From: Xenorhabdus miraniensis | GTDB lineage: Bacteria; Pseudomonadota; Gammaproteobacteria; Enterobacterales; Enterobacteriaceae | Length of the DNA: 64,000 bases | Direction of reading: 5' to 3' | Assembly: GCF_002632615.1 (NCBI RefSeq) | Contig: NZ_NITZ01000005.1 | Coordinates: forward strand, 1-64,000 | Part shown: piece after piece, positions 41,980 to 50,334 of the stretch | How the letters are laid out: every line of letters starts with the position of its first letter | Numbering within the stretch: position 1 is the stretch's first letter | Notes under the pieces: model-generated | What the model saw: only the letters and a program-made list of their open reading frames with translations | Told to the model about the DNA's origin: nothing | The model's database searches: none | Program-made: the position numbers and the translations under genes

Positions 41980-42933
41980 ATGAGAGCTAAATTGACACAA
42001 TCTATGAAAGACTATGAATATGCTTGCTCAAATGCAATGTCACCAGATTTTTACCGCAAAGATATTGATTATGTTAGATATTCTTATAACGCATTGTTTT
42101 CACAGTTTCCTCCAACACCAAGAGATGGAGCTGTTTATGAAGATTTGCAATGCAAAAGTTCAGTAACCGGCAAAGCAATTGATGTCCGGATTTATTCACC
42201 CAATGAACAGGTTGAATCAAAGCGAACTTTACCCTGTATTATATATGCTCACGGTGGTGGCTTTGTAAGCGGCGATTTGAGCGTTGTTGATACTATGGGG
42301 AGGGATTTAGTTCTTGATCTAAATATAAGCGTTGTTACTTTTAATTACCGACTTGCTCCAGAACATCCACATCCTGCCGCTCTTGAAGATTGCTGTGATG
42401 TTTATCTTTTTATACGTAAGATTGCAAAACAAAAAGATATTAATATTGACCAAATTTATTTTGCAGGTGAGAGTTGTGGTGGGAGTTGGTCAATAGCATT
42501 ACCACTTTGGTTACGGGATAACAACTTACCACAGTTGGCCGGTTCTATTGCTATCAATCCTGTATTGGATGTTCATCGATGGGCTCAAAAGGCCGTTAGC
42601 GATGTATCTAAAGAATTTTGTGATGAAATGTATTTCTTTACAAAATCATACCTTGGTCAGAATGAAAATAAACTTGTTCCATACGCATCTCCGTTACTTG
42701 CTGACAACCTTTCAGGGTTACCTCCTGCTGTATTTTGGGCTGCTGCGATTGACCCATTGTCTGATGATGTGAAAAAAATGTCAGCTCGTATGAAGCAGAA
42801 TGGAATTAAAGTTTATGTCAATATTGAAGATGAAGCTATACATGGTTGTTTACGAGCAAGATATCATTATCTATTTGCAAAAAAAGGATATGACAATTTA
42901 TTGTCATTAATAATGAAGTTAATTGATTCTTAG
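41980..42933 (+). CDS. HSL-family alpha/beta hydrolase, first gene of the N-nitroso operon
   Basis: A 317-residue carboxylesterase of the hormone-sensitive lipase (group IV) family. It has the oxyanion motif HGGG at 91-94, the nucleophile elbow GESCG at 163-167 (Ser165), Asp258 in AAIDPLSDD and His288 in EAIHGCL as catalytic triad. No signal peptide. It has GGGGAG before the ATG and is followed after 62 bases by the methyltransferase gene. In the pathway it could hydrolyse an ester or amide of the nitroso product or serve as resistance/tailoring enzyme; its substrate is unknown. AT-rich codon use matches the next three genes. Confidence 0.88.
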   Translation: MRAKLTQSMKDYEYACSNAMSPDFYRKDIDYVRYSYNALFSQFPPTPRDGAVYEDLQCKSSVTGKAIDVRIYSPNEQVESKRTLPCIIYAHGGGFVSGDLSVVDTMGRDLVLDLNISVVTFNYRLAPEHPHPAALEDCCDVYLFIRKIAKQKDINIDQIYFAGESCGGSWSIALPLWLRDNNLPQLAGSIAINPVLDVHRWAQKAVSDVSKEFCDEMYFFTKSYLGQNENKLVPYASPLLADNLSGLPPAVFWAAAIDPLSDDVKKMSARMKQNGIKVYVNIEDEAIHGCLRARYHYLFAKKGYDNLLSLIMKLIDS

Positions 42934-42995
42934 ATGGAAAATTAATATTTAATATACTCACAAGAATAAATTGGCTAATATATAAGGGGGATGTC

Positions 42996-43862
42996 ATGCT
43001 TAACAATAGCGTGAGGTCATTTGACAGTTGGCATTTCTCTATGTTAAATGATAAAGCGAGAACATTAGCGTTAGAAAGTGCTATTAAGGAGCTTGACTTA
43101 AAAGGTAAAAGTATTTTTGAAATTGGTACAGGTGCTGGTTTAATATCAATGATGTTTGCAAAATATGGAGCCAAAAGGGTATTGACTTGTGAAACGAACA
43201 GGCAATTATCTAAACAAGCAGCTTTAATATTTAAACTAAATAACTTAGATAAACGTATTACTTTATTAAATAAATCCAGTTTCCAAGTGATAGAGGATGG
43301 TGATCTGGATTTTACTCCTGATATTATTTTTACTGAAACTATTGATTGTGGTGTTATAGGTGAGGGTTTTTATTCTATTGCAGAGGATATAAAAAAAATA
43401 GCACAGCCAAAAACTATAATTATGCCTTGTAAAATAGAGCAATATGGTTACCTTGTAGACAGTAAAGAAATATATAATCTAAATAATGTTGCTATTGTTA
43501 ATGGCTTGGATTTATCTCCACTAAATCGCTATAGCACAAAAAGTTTCTTTCCTGTCAGAGCGTGTCTTTATGAAAGCCGACTTCTGACTTCTATTACTAA
43601 TATAAAAAATTATGATTATTTAAAAGAGGTTTCAAAAACTGAAAATCCGATATTTTCAATAAAGGAAGAAGGTACTTGTTATGGAATGTTATCTTTCTTT
43701 ATTGCCAGGTTTGGTTCATTCAATGTTTCAAATAAAGTAGGTTTGCAAAGCCATTGGCATCAGGCATTCCATCCGTTACATACGCCAAAAAAAGTGCTAA
43801 AAGATAAAAAATATCGTGGATCTCTGGAATGTAATGGCAAGTTCACACTTGAGGAGTTTTAA
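42996..43862 (+). CDS. PRMT-like arginine N-methyltransferase (SznE-like)
   Basis: A 288-residue class I SAM methyltransferase. Motif I is FEIGTGAG at 41-48 and the acidic ribose contact is in TCETN (65-68). It also has the protein-arginine-methyltransferase hallmarks: a double-Glu loop E114-x8-E123 (ETIDCGVIGE) and a THW-like loop SHW at 252-254. The SznE enzyme of streptozotocin biosynthesis is a PRMT-like protein that methylates free L-arginine to N-omega-methyl-L-arginine, the substrate of SznF. The next gene encodes a SznF-like protein, so the same role is inferred. TAAGGGGG precedes the ATG. Confidence 0.88.
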   Translation: MLNNSVRSFDSWHFSMLNDKARTLALESAIKELDLKGKSIFEIGTGAGLISMMFAKYGAKRVLTCETNRQLSKQAALIFKLNNLDKRITLLNKSSFQVIEDGDLDFTPDIIFTETIDCGVIGEGFYSIAEDIKKIAQPKTIIMPCKIEQYGYLVDSKEIYNLNNVAIVNGLDLSPLNRYSTKSFFPVRACLYESRLLTSITNIKNYDYLKEVSKTENPIFSIKEEGTCYGMLSFFIARFGSFNVSNKVGLQSHWHQAFHPLHTPKKVLKDKKYRGSLECNGKFTLEEF

Positions 43863-43863
43863 A

Positions 43864-45291
43864 ATGAATAAGAAATCTATACGTGACTATCGGAAAATCG
43901 AAAATTTTGATGATATGAATATTGGCAGAGATGCGGTTCTTGCTTTTTCTGATTCAGAGCAATGTATTGATAATGAAAATATTTACGAAGAAAAGTTTTA
44001 TGGCCGCAGGATCAGGCCACATGTTCTTAAGTATATTGATTTTTCAAATCCTTTAACCAGAGATATTGCTTTAACCTATGGTGCATTCGCTGCAAACAGA
44101 ACACTTTTTACCATGAATGAAATGGATTTTTTAATGCTTCCTGAACAGGATGAGTTTGTATGGAATGACTATCAGAAATTCTATTCGGATGAGAGATTTA
44201 TTACCTCTAATATAGGGATTCGATTTTTGGAAAAATATCTTTTCTCTTTTCTTGATGATGAAATAAGCATTACTGGAAATTGGAATAAAGAAAAAGTCAA
44301 AGAGTATTTTTTTTATTTCGCAAATGAATCACTGAAATGCACCTCTCTTCCATCAGAGAATGCGATTTTAACATCGTTAGATCCTGTTACAACTGCAAAA
44401 GATTGGCTGATTCAGCTATCTTTGGATTTCTTGATTGAATCAAGCCCTATGGCCAGATATGCTAGTGGAAGCTATGGAGAAATTGGCAGTTCTTTATTTA
44501 AGATTATTATTGATGAGCTTGGATATGGCGATTTTTCTAAAAAACATTCAAAGCTATATCAAGATACGCTTAATTCAGTTAATTTAAATCCTACACCTCA
44601 CTATTACTGGCAATATTATCTTAATGGCAGCTTACTATTAGCAAACTATTATAATATGGTTACCAAAGATAAGCGGAAGTTTTTTCGTTATATCGGTGCG
44701 ATTTACCAAGCAGAGACATCTTTTATTACAAGTTGTAAAATTTGGAGAAATGTACTCAAAGAAACATTGCCAAATATTAATGTAAAATACTTCAATGAGC
44801 ATTGTCATATAGATATAGATCATTCAAGAATGGTATTTGAAGGATTGGTTTCACCTTCTATAGATAAATATGGGCAAATTGCAGCAACAGAAATAATCAG
44901 AGGCTTTGAGGAATCACGTTTAATCGGTGAGATCAGCGAACAAGACTTTATACACCAGATAAAATGGAAGGATAATTGTGAGAAAAATAAAAATATACAT
45001 AATAAAATCATAACAAAAGTAAAAGAAGCCGCGAGTAAAAACATTATCCCTTGTGTTAAGCTCACGGAGCCATTCAATGAATTGTCAATAACTCACTCCC
45101 ATGATCAAAATGAGCTATGTCATGTTAAATCAGGGACTATGGAGTTTTTGAACGGTTTTGGGAAATCCACAATTTTAAAATCTGGAGAAGGGATTGTTAT
45201 AGAAAATAATCGATTGCATGGTGCATTAATTAATTCAGCGTCTTGCGATTATGAAATTTATACAATAGGAGATTTAGATAAATGGGAGTAA
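43864..45291 (+). CDS. N-nitrosourea-forming diiron oxygenase with C-terminal cupin (SznF-like)
   Basis: A 475-residue protein, SznF being 471. Residues 180-330 form a haem-oxygenase-like diiron domain with E192, E218, H228, E284, H313, D317 and H320 (H-x3-D-x2-H as HCHIDIDH). As I recall, SznF uses E189, E215, H225, E281, H311, D315 and H318, so the spacing agrees within one residue. The cupin domain has H411, H413 and H452, matching H407, H409 and H448 of SznF. SznF hydroxylates N-methylarginine twice and its cupin rearranges the product to an N-nitrosourea. ATG at 43864 starts two bases after the methyltransferase stop. Confidence 0.9.
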   Translation: MNKKSIRDYRKIENFDDMNIGRDAVLAFSDSEQCIDNENIYEEKFYGRRIRPHVLKYIDFSNPLTRDIALTYGAFAANRTLFTMNEMDFLMLPEQDEFVWNDYQKFYSDERFITSNIGIRFLEKYLFSFLDDEISITGNWNKEKVKEYFFYFANESLKCTSLPSENAILTSLDPVTTAKDWLIQLSLDFLIESSPMARYASGSYGEIGSSLFKIIIDELGYGDFSKKHSKLYQDTLNSVNLNPTPHYYWQYYLNGSLLLANYYNMVTKDKRKFFRYIGAIYQAETSFITSCKIWRNVLKETLPNINVKYFNEHCHIDIDHSRMVFEGLVSPSIDKYGQIAATEIIRGFEESRLIGEISEQDFIHQIKWKDNCEKNKNIHNKIITKVKEAASKNIIPCVKLTEPFNELSITHSHDQNELCHVKSGTMEFLNGFGKSTILKSGEGIVIENNRLHGALINSASCDYEIYTIGDLDKWE

Positions 45292-45596
45292 AACAAATCA
45301 ACTATAGCGGGGCATTGCTTATTAATTTCCCTGCGGAAAATGAGAGGGTTGTAGTTTATGTTGAGAATAATAAAATTATTGCCCTTAATGATAAATGCCC
45401 CCATAGAGGAGGCCCTATACATCTTTGCAAAAAGCACGCGGACGGAACATTAGAGTGTCTCTGGCATGGGAATATAATAAAAAAACCTGCAATGTCAAAA
45501 AACATATCAGCAATTTATTATCGATCTACTGGAAAAGTTATTCTTGTATCTGTGACTAAAATGGATAGAGAATGGCCGGTGAAAACGATATCCTAG
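45282..45596 (+). CDS. Small Rieske [2Fe-2S] protein
   Basis: A 104-residue Rieske ferredoxin with C39-P-H41-RGG and C59-L-W-H62-GN, the CxH...CxxH cluster ligands. It overlaps the SznF-like gene by ten bases, so the two are translated together. The most direct idea is electron supply to the diiron or cupin site of the SznF-like enzyme, or to a reductase partner elsewhere. No reductase gene is in the operon. No terminator is seen after it. Confidence 0.87.
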   Translation: MGVKQINYSGALLINFPAENERVVVYVENNKIIALNDKCPHRGGPIHLCKKHADGTLECLWHGNIIKKPAMSKNISAIYYRSTGKVILVSVTKMDREWPVKTIS

Positions 45597-46093
45597 CCGT
45601 AAAATTAGTTTCGAAAAATAGATATGCTGAGATATTATTGCATGATCAAAAAAGAATTTTTTTGTTATATATTAACCAGTGTTACAATAAAAAATCATTG
45701 ATGTATTAATTTTTATGGAAGATTTTTGGGCACTGGTTACTCGTTTTGAAAATTATGACAATATTTTTTATTAAATAAAGTTATAAAAAATTATCTTTAT
45801 CATTTATTATCATTGCACATTAAATAGTATAGGAATAACATTATCTTCACCTCTCAATTATCCCACCTTTTATTTTAAGTAGCCATGAAAATTATAAGAG
45901 CTAATATGATTTTCTGAGAATTCTGGCAAGTGTAAAACACGTTTATTACTGTATAATTGATGATTATCCAATAGATATTTTCTCTGATATTTAAATATAG
46001 AAAACACTACTGACAAAAACTGTCACACCAGATTGCTACTCTGTGAACTCTACAACATGTTTTGAGTCAGCTATCTAACTATTGGAGTTTTTC
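45597..46093. other. Gene-free AT-rich stretch after the N-nitroso operon
   Basis: About 500 bp without a supported gene. It should contain the promoter of the SRPBCC-VOC gene. No hairpin terminator, repeat or transfer RNA was found. Confidence 0.5.
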
Positions 46094-46918
46094 ATGTTAA
46101 CCCTAACTTTTTCTATATCGATAAACGCAAAACCATCTCAGATTTGGGCTCATTATGTTGATTTTGATTTGCGGAAAAAATGGGAGACTGATCTCGAATA
46201 TCTTAAATTCGAAGGTGAAGTGAAAACTGGGCAATATGGCAGAATGGTATTAGGTGGTATGCCTGAGATACGCTTCTATCTTGCAAAGGTAGAAGTGAAT
46301 AAAGAGTTCACCGATCAGGTTAAACTGCCACAGGTGGGAATATTAACTTTCTGTCACCAAATTTTGACCGATGAAAATAGCATGGCAAAGCGCATTCAGG
46401 TAACTGTGACTTTTGAGCCTGAGATGAATATGCTAAATGCTCAGGCTGAGGGCTTCTTCAAACAAGTGACACAAAATCTGGTTGATACGATATCAAGGCT
46501 TAAGGCGATCGTTGAACAAAATGAAGTTGAAACAAATGAAATGGTAGATTCCATCCTTGTTAACCCTAATCTTCAACTGATTTATGTTTCTGATATCGGG
46601 CGTTCTACGGTTTTTTATAAAACTATTTTCAATGCTGAACCAATCTTTGCCAGCCCACGTTATGTCGCATTTTCTGCGGGTAAGGCAGCAGTCTTTGCGA
46701 TTTGGAGCGGAGGTGCAAAGCCTGATAGCGCTATTCCGAGATTTTCTGAGATTGGTATTATGTTGTCCTCCAACGAGGACGTCAATCGACTCTTTGAAAG
46801 ATGGCAAAAGAACTCAAACATTGAGATTAAACAAGAACCTTATAATGATGTGTTTGGACGCACTTTCCTCGTGAAAGATCCTGATGGTCATATTATTCGA
46901 GTGTGTCCTTTGGATTAA
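46094..46918 (+). CDS. SRPBCC (START-like) and VOC (glyoxalase-like) fusion protein
   Basis: A 274-residue protein with two small-molecule-binding domains. Residues 1-140 look like an SRPBCC/polyketide-cyclase fold (SISINAKPSQIWAHYVDFDLRKKWE, partly quoted) and residues 155-274 like a VOC domain (LIYVSDIGRSTVFYKTIFNAEPIF, ending DPDGHIIRVCP). The ATG at 46094 is chosen because TTGGAG upstream is its ribosome binding site; a TTG four codons earlier is part of that site. The VOC half resembles lactoylglutathione lyase/antibiotic-binding proteins. Function could be resistance or an aromatic-ring tailoring step. I do not know of this exact fusion as a named family. Confidence 0.78.
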   Translation: MLTLTFSISINAKPSQIWAHYVDFDLRKKWETDLEYLKFEGEVKTGQYGRMVLGGMPEIRFYLAKVEVNKEFTDQVKLPQVGILTFCHQILTDENSMAKRIQVTVTFEPEMNMLNAQAEGFFKQVTQNLVDTISRLKAIVEQNEVETNEMVDSILVNPNLQLIYVSDIGRSTVFYKTIFNAEPIFASPRYVAFSAGKAAVFAIWSGGAKPDSAIPRFSEIGIMLSSNEDVNRLFERWQKNSNIEIKQEPYNDVFGRTFLVKDPDGHIIRVCPLD

Positions 46919-46939
46919 GAGCCTATCCCATTAGGCTCT
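46918..46939 (+). terminator. Hairpin between the SRPBCC-VOC and hydrolase genes
   Basis: AGAGCCTA and TAGGCTCT form a perfect 8-bp stem with a six-base loop, starting at the stop codon. No T-run follows, so it may reduce or process rather than end transcription into the hydrolase gene. Confidence 0.4.
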
Positions 46940-46960
46940 AAGGTAAATGAAGGAGATATT

Positions 46961-47734
46961 ATGTTAGGTTTTAATCATCAAAATGGCAGTTACTTAGAAA
47001 TTGATGGCGCTCATATTTATTACGAGCGGCAAGGCAATCCAAATGGATATCCACTAATTTTTTTGCATGGTGGTTTAAGTGATATTGAGACATTTAACCG
47101 AATTGTGGACGATCTTGGAAACAGTTACCAACTTATTGGGATAGATAGCAGGGGGCAGGGTAAATCGACATTAGGGCAAGGAAATTTATCGTATAAACAG
47201 CTTCAACAAGATGTAGAAGCTGTTGTCAGATATTTAACGTTAGGAAAATGCAGCATTATTGGTCACAGTGACGGAGGTATTGTGGCGTTACGACTGGCTG
47301 CGGCGGGAAGTATCCCAATTGATAAAATAGTAATTATAGGCGCTCATTGGACATTAAAAGAAGAGGATCCGACGAGAGAGATATTTACCTTGGTGACGGC
47401 AGATAGTTGGCGAGCAATGTTACCTGATAGCTATGAAAGTTATCATAGGCTGAACCCAAAAGCCGATTTCAACAAATTGTTCAGCAGCATTGTCCCTATG
47501 TGGCTTGATAATAGTGAGAGCGGTTACCCTAATGAAACTATCAGCAGAATAACGTGTAAGTTGCTGGTGGTTCGGGGAGATCATGATAGCTTGGTTTCTC
47601 GCAGCAATTCGGCGGAATTAGCCGATAAAGTCACTCATTCTTGTTTTTTAAATATTCCTTTTACGAGACATTCGCCCCATGAAGAAAAACCAGAGTTGTT
47701 GATACCGTTTTTGAAAGAATTTTTATCAAATTAG
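46961..47734 (+). CDS. Alpha/beta hydrolase
   Basis: A 257-residue soluble alpha/beta hydrolase. HGG at the oxyanion region (FLHGGLSD), the GIDSRGQGKS element, and the nucleophile IGHSDGG (Ser near 98) are clear; the Asp (RGDHDSLV) and His (TRHSPHEEKP) of the triad are at the C-terminus. GGAGAT precedes the ATG. Similar enzymes act on esters, epoxides or halogenated compounds, so the substrate cannot be told. It is probably co-transcribed with the SRPBCC-VOC gene 42 bp upstream. Confidence 0.82.
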   Translation: MLGFNHQNGSYLEIDGAHIYYERQGNPNGYPLIFLHGGLSDIETFNRIVDDLGNSYQLIGIDSRGQGKSTLGQGNLSYKQLQQDVEAVVRYLTLGKCSIIGHSDGGIVALRLAAAGSIPIDKIVIIGAHWTLKEEDPTREIFTLVTADSWRAMLPDSYESYHRLNPKADFNKLFSSIVPMWLDNSESGYPNETISRITCKLLVVRGDHDSLVSRSNSAELADKVTHSCFLNIPFTRHSPHEEKPELLIPFLKEFLSN

Positions 47735-48038
47735 ATTCTGGCTGCTAAATGAATCACGCCTGAGATATACACGATTGCATTTTTTGCTAAAAACGTAATT
47801 GTATCTCAGGCCTGTAGTTTTTTAGACTATTATTCTGCCCGATTAAATTTTCTAACCATTGCCGATAGCATTCTTTTCCGGATAAACCCACTGGTTGGTC
47901 TTATTGCAAACCAATATAAAGTGAATCCAAGTATTAAACCTGATTTTTATAACCATTATTGGTGAATAAGTGTGAGTAATGGTCTATTTTATTTAAATCA
48001 TTAATGATTTTATCAGCAATATGATAAAGGGAGGTGAT
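47735..48038. other. Gap of 304 bp with an inverted repeat
   Basis: CCTGAGATA (47759-47767) and TATCTCAGG (47802-47810) are perfect arms with a 34-base loop and are followed by TTTTTT, so a terminator of the hydrolase transcript is likely. The remainder shows no gene. Confidence 0.45.
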
Positions 48039-48554
48039 ATGTCGATTCTGACCATTTTGAAAGATACGCCACTCTGGGTTTGGATTTTATTTGCTTTTTT
48101 AATTAAACGAGGTATCAATGCGTTATATGACAGGAAAATGCGGATTGAACGTCTGTTCTTTTTACCAATATTGTTTTTTATATGGGGTGGTTATAATGTA
48201 TTGAATGAAACAGTATTTACAAATATTGCATTATTAATGTTCATATTGGGGATATTAGCGGGGGGAGTTGCAGGATGGATGTTATGGAAAAACCAACCTA
48301 GATTAAGAAAAGGAAGTGACAGTGGATTCATTATTCGATCAGGAACGCCTTTGACTTTAATCCTCATTCTTGTGGTTTTTATAGTAAAATTCATTATTTC
48401 TGCCATGTCAGGTGTTAATCCTGTATTGTTACATTATTTCAATTTTAATCTGATGTTTGGTTTTGTGAGTGGTTTGTCCGATGGCGTTTTTTGGGGCGGG
48501 GCACTGAATTTATTTATCCATTATTACAGAAACAAGCCTAAAAATATGCTGTGA
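48039..48554 (+). CDS. Membrane protein of the DUF6622 type
   Basis: A 171-residue inner-membrane protein with four to five hydrophobic segments. The start MSILTILKDTPLWVWILFA is like the family annotated as DUF6622/YcxB-like small membrane proteins with two TPLWVW repeats. AAGGGAGGTGAT directly before the ATG at 48039 is a near-perfect ribosome binding site, which decides the start. Function unknown. It stands alone, followed by the tRNA genes on the other strand. Confidence 0.75.
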   Translation: MSILTILKDTPLWVWILFAFLIKRGINALYDRKMRIERLFFLPILFFIWGGYNVLNETVFTNIALLMFILGILAGGVAGWMLWKNQPRLRKGSDSGFIIRSGTPLTLILILVVFIVKFIISAMSGVNPVLLHYFNFNLMFGFVSGLSDGVFWGGALNLFIHYYRNKPKNML

Positions 48555-48645
48555 GATAATCTTATGTTCTCTTTTAATCAGATTGGATATATGCAGATTT
48601 TTATTGTTGAGAGGTATATAAATTGAGAGAGACATATAAATGTAA

Positions 48646-48671
48646 AAAGCCCGAACTGATGTTCGGGCTTT
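48646..48671. terminator. Bidirectional rho-independent terminator
   Basis: AAAGCCCGAAC-TGAT-GTTCGGGCTTT is a perfect 11-bp stem with A-run before and T-run after. It ends the tRNA-Ser transcript on the minus strand and probably the membrane protein transcript on the plus strand. Confidence 0.85.
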
Positions 48672-48682
48672 CACACATAAAA

Positions 48683-48772
48683 TGGCGGTGAGGGAGGGAT
48701 TCGAACCCTCGATACGTTTTCACGTATACACACTTTCCAGGCGTGCTCCTTCAGCCTCTCGGACACCTCACC
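48683..48772 (-). tRNA. tRNA-Ser (GGA anticodon), copy 1
   Basis: A 90-base tRNA-Ser. The minus strand begins GGTGAGGTGTCCGAG, has CTGGAAA in the anticodon loop (GGA) and a long variable arm with AACGTAT, and ends in CACCGCCA with encoded CCA. It is identical to copy 2. Confidence 0.95.
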
Positions 48773-48852
48773 AAATTTTGTTTTTGCAGTATTCTATAAA
48801 GAACACCTTTCGCTACATGCCCGATCATTTTTGATTGGGAAGGCACTAAAAA

Positions 48853-48875
48853 AGCCTGAGCGTTTTGTTCAGGCT
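48853..48875 (-). terminator. Hairpin between the two tRNA-Ser genes
   Basis: On the minus strand AGCCTGA...TCAGGCT is followed by TTTTTT; it lies after copy 2. It could end part of the transcripts before copy 1. Confidence 0.6.
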
Positions 48876-48888
48876 CTTTCAAAGAATA

Positions 48889-48978
48889 TGGCGGTGAGGG
48901 AGGGATTCGAACCCTCGATACGTTTTCACGTATACACACTTTCCAGGCGTGCTCCTTCAGCCTCTCGGACACCTCACC
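48889..48978 (-). tRNA. tRNA-Ser (GGA anticodon), copy 2
   Basis: A second 90-base tRNA-Ser with the same sequence as copy 1, 116 bases upstream in transcription. The same acceptor, anticodon GGA and CCA end are seen. Confidence 0.95.
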
Positions 48979-49031
48979 ATATTTTGTTATTGCAGTTAAC
49001 TCGTTTAAGTTCATCGCTGCAACGGGGCGCT

Positions 49032-49060
49032 ACTATAGGGAAAAGCAGAGCAGGCGTCAA
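49032..49060 (-). promoter_or_regulatory. Sigma-70 promoter of the tRNA-Ser genes
   Basis: On the minus strand TTGACG, a 17-base spacer and TATAGT, followed by a GC-rich discriminator (AGCGCCCCG) typical of stringently controlled stable-RNA promoters. It lies 54 bases before copy 2. Confidence 0.85.
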
Positions 49061-49292
49061 CAGGGTTGTGATGATTTTTTTCCGGCTTTTTGATTGATTA
49101 GACAAATAAAAAACAATTTGCATGTCTGGCAACCAATTATGAAAGTGAATGCACTTTTTCTGCAACGAACCATGGCAAATATGTTAAGTAGATAACATTA
49201 TTAATATTTTCATTCCCGTCTTCTCACCGGAAGCTTGCAACCTTACGGCAATAGGTTAACCCTATTAGAAAAACAAAAAGGAATGAGATTTT

Positions 49293-50240
49293 ATGAACAT
49301 CATTTTTTATCACCCTTCCTTTAATTTTAACGCTGATAAATGGATTCAGGGAATACAAACCAGATTACCTGAGGCTAAAGTCCGGCAGTGGGTTCATGGT
49401 GATGATGCTCCCGCTGATTATGCGCTAGTCTGGTTACCCCCCTATGAAATGTTAGCAAGTCGTCAGAATATAAAAGGTATATTTGCACTTGGCGCAGGCG
49501 TGGATGCTGTCCTTAAACAAGAATTGGAAAATCCGGGCACGCTGCCTGCGGGGGTTCCGCTAATACGCCTTGAAGATACAGGAATGGCACGGCAGATGCA
49601 GGAATATGCCGTTAATGCCGTTTTATACTATTTTCGCCGCATGGACGAATATAAACAATTTCAGGAGCAGCGCATCTGGAAGCCAGTGGCTCCCCATAAC
49701 CGGAAAAAGTTTGTTATCGGTGTCTTAGGCGCAGGGGTTTTAGGGCGGAGTGTTATTGAAAAATTGCGGGAATTTGATTTCAACGTTCGTTGCTGGAGCC
49801 GTACTCCAAAACAAATCGACAATGTTGAAAGCTTTTACGGAGAAGAGCAACTAAGTGATTTTCTTTCTGAATGCAAGGTGTTGATTAATATCCTGCCAAA
49901 TACGCCGGAAACTCATGGTATCCTCAATTTTTCATTATTTAGTCAGTTAAAATCTGGTGCATATGTGATTAATATAGCACGAGGTGATCAGCTCGTTGAA
50001 CAGGATTTATTGACTGCTATTGATGAAGGCTATGTCGCTGGTGCAACGCTTGACGTATTTGTTAAGGAGCCATTATCAAATCTTCATCCTTTCTGGACTC
50101 ATCCACGCATTAATATCACTCCGCATATTGCGGCGATTACCATTCCTGATGAGGCGATGGATGTTATTTGTGAAAATATTCGACGAATCGAAAATGGGGA
50201 GTTACCCACAGGTCTCGTCGATATAGCTCGTGGCTACTAG
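49293..50240 (+). CDS. ghrA: Glyoxylate/hydroxypyruvate reductase A
   Basis: A 315-residue D-2-hydroxyacid dehydrogenase, similar along its length to E. coli GhrA (YcdW, 312 residues). It has the NAD(P)-binding GVLGAGVLGRSV loop near residue 145, the catalytic Arg in NIARGDQLVEQ, Glu in FVKEPLS and His in ITPHIAA. It reduces glyoxylate and hydroxypyruvate with NADPH. AAGGAATGAG lies before the ATG. In E. coli it is followed by ycdX and ycdY; here ycdX is missing and ycdY follows after 94 bases. Confidence 0.95.
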   Translation: MNIIFYHPSFNFNADKWIQGIQTRLPEAKVRQWVHGDDAPADYALVWLPPYEMLASRQNIKGIFALGAGVDAVLKQELENPGTLPAGVPLIRLEDTGMARQMQEYAVNAVLYYFRRMDEYKQFQEQRIWKPVAPHNRKKFVIGVLGAGVLGRSVIEKLREFDFNVRCWSRTPKQIDNVESFYGEEQLSDFLSECKVLINILPNTPETHGILNFSLFSQLKSGAYVINIARGDQLVEQDLLTAIDEGYVAGATLDVFVKEPLSNLHPFWTHPRINITPHIAAITIPDEAMDVICENIRRIENGELPTGLVDIARGY

Positions 50241-50334
50241 TGGCTGCTAAATAAGTTGCTTTACAGCAAGGCAGACGATTAGGGACAATAACCGTGTTTA
50301 TTATTTAAATAAGTTATTGAAATTGGATGAAATC

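Noticed and set aside
48683..48978. Prophage attachment site at the tRNA-Ser genes
   Set aside because: No integrase or partial tRNA duplicate is visible; the two tRNA copies are complete and identical.
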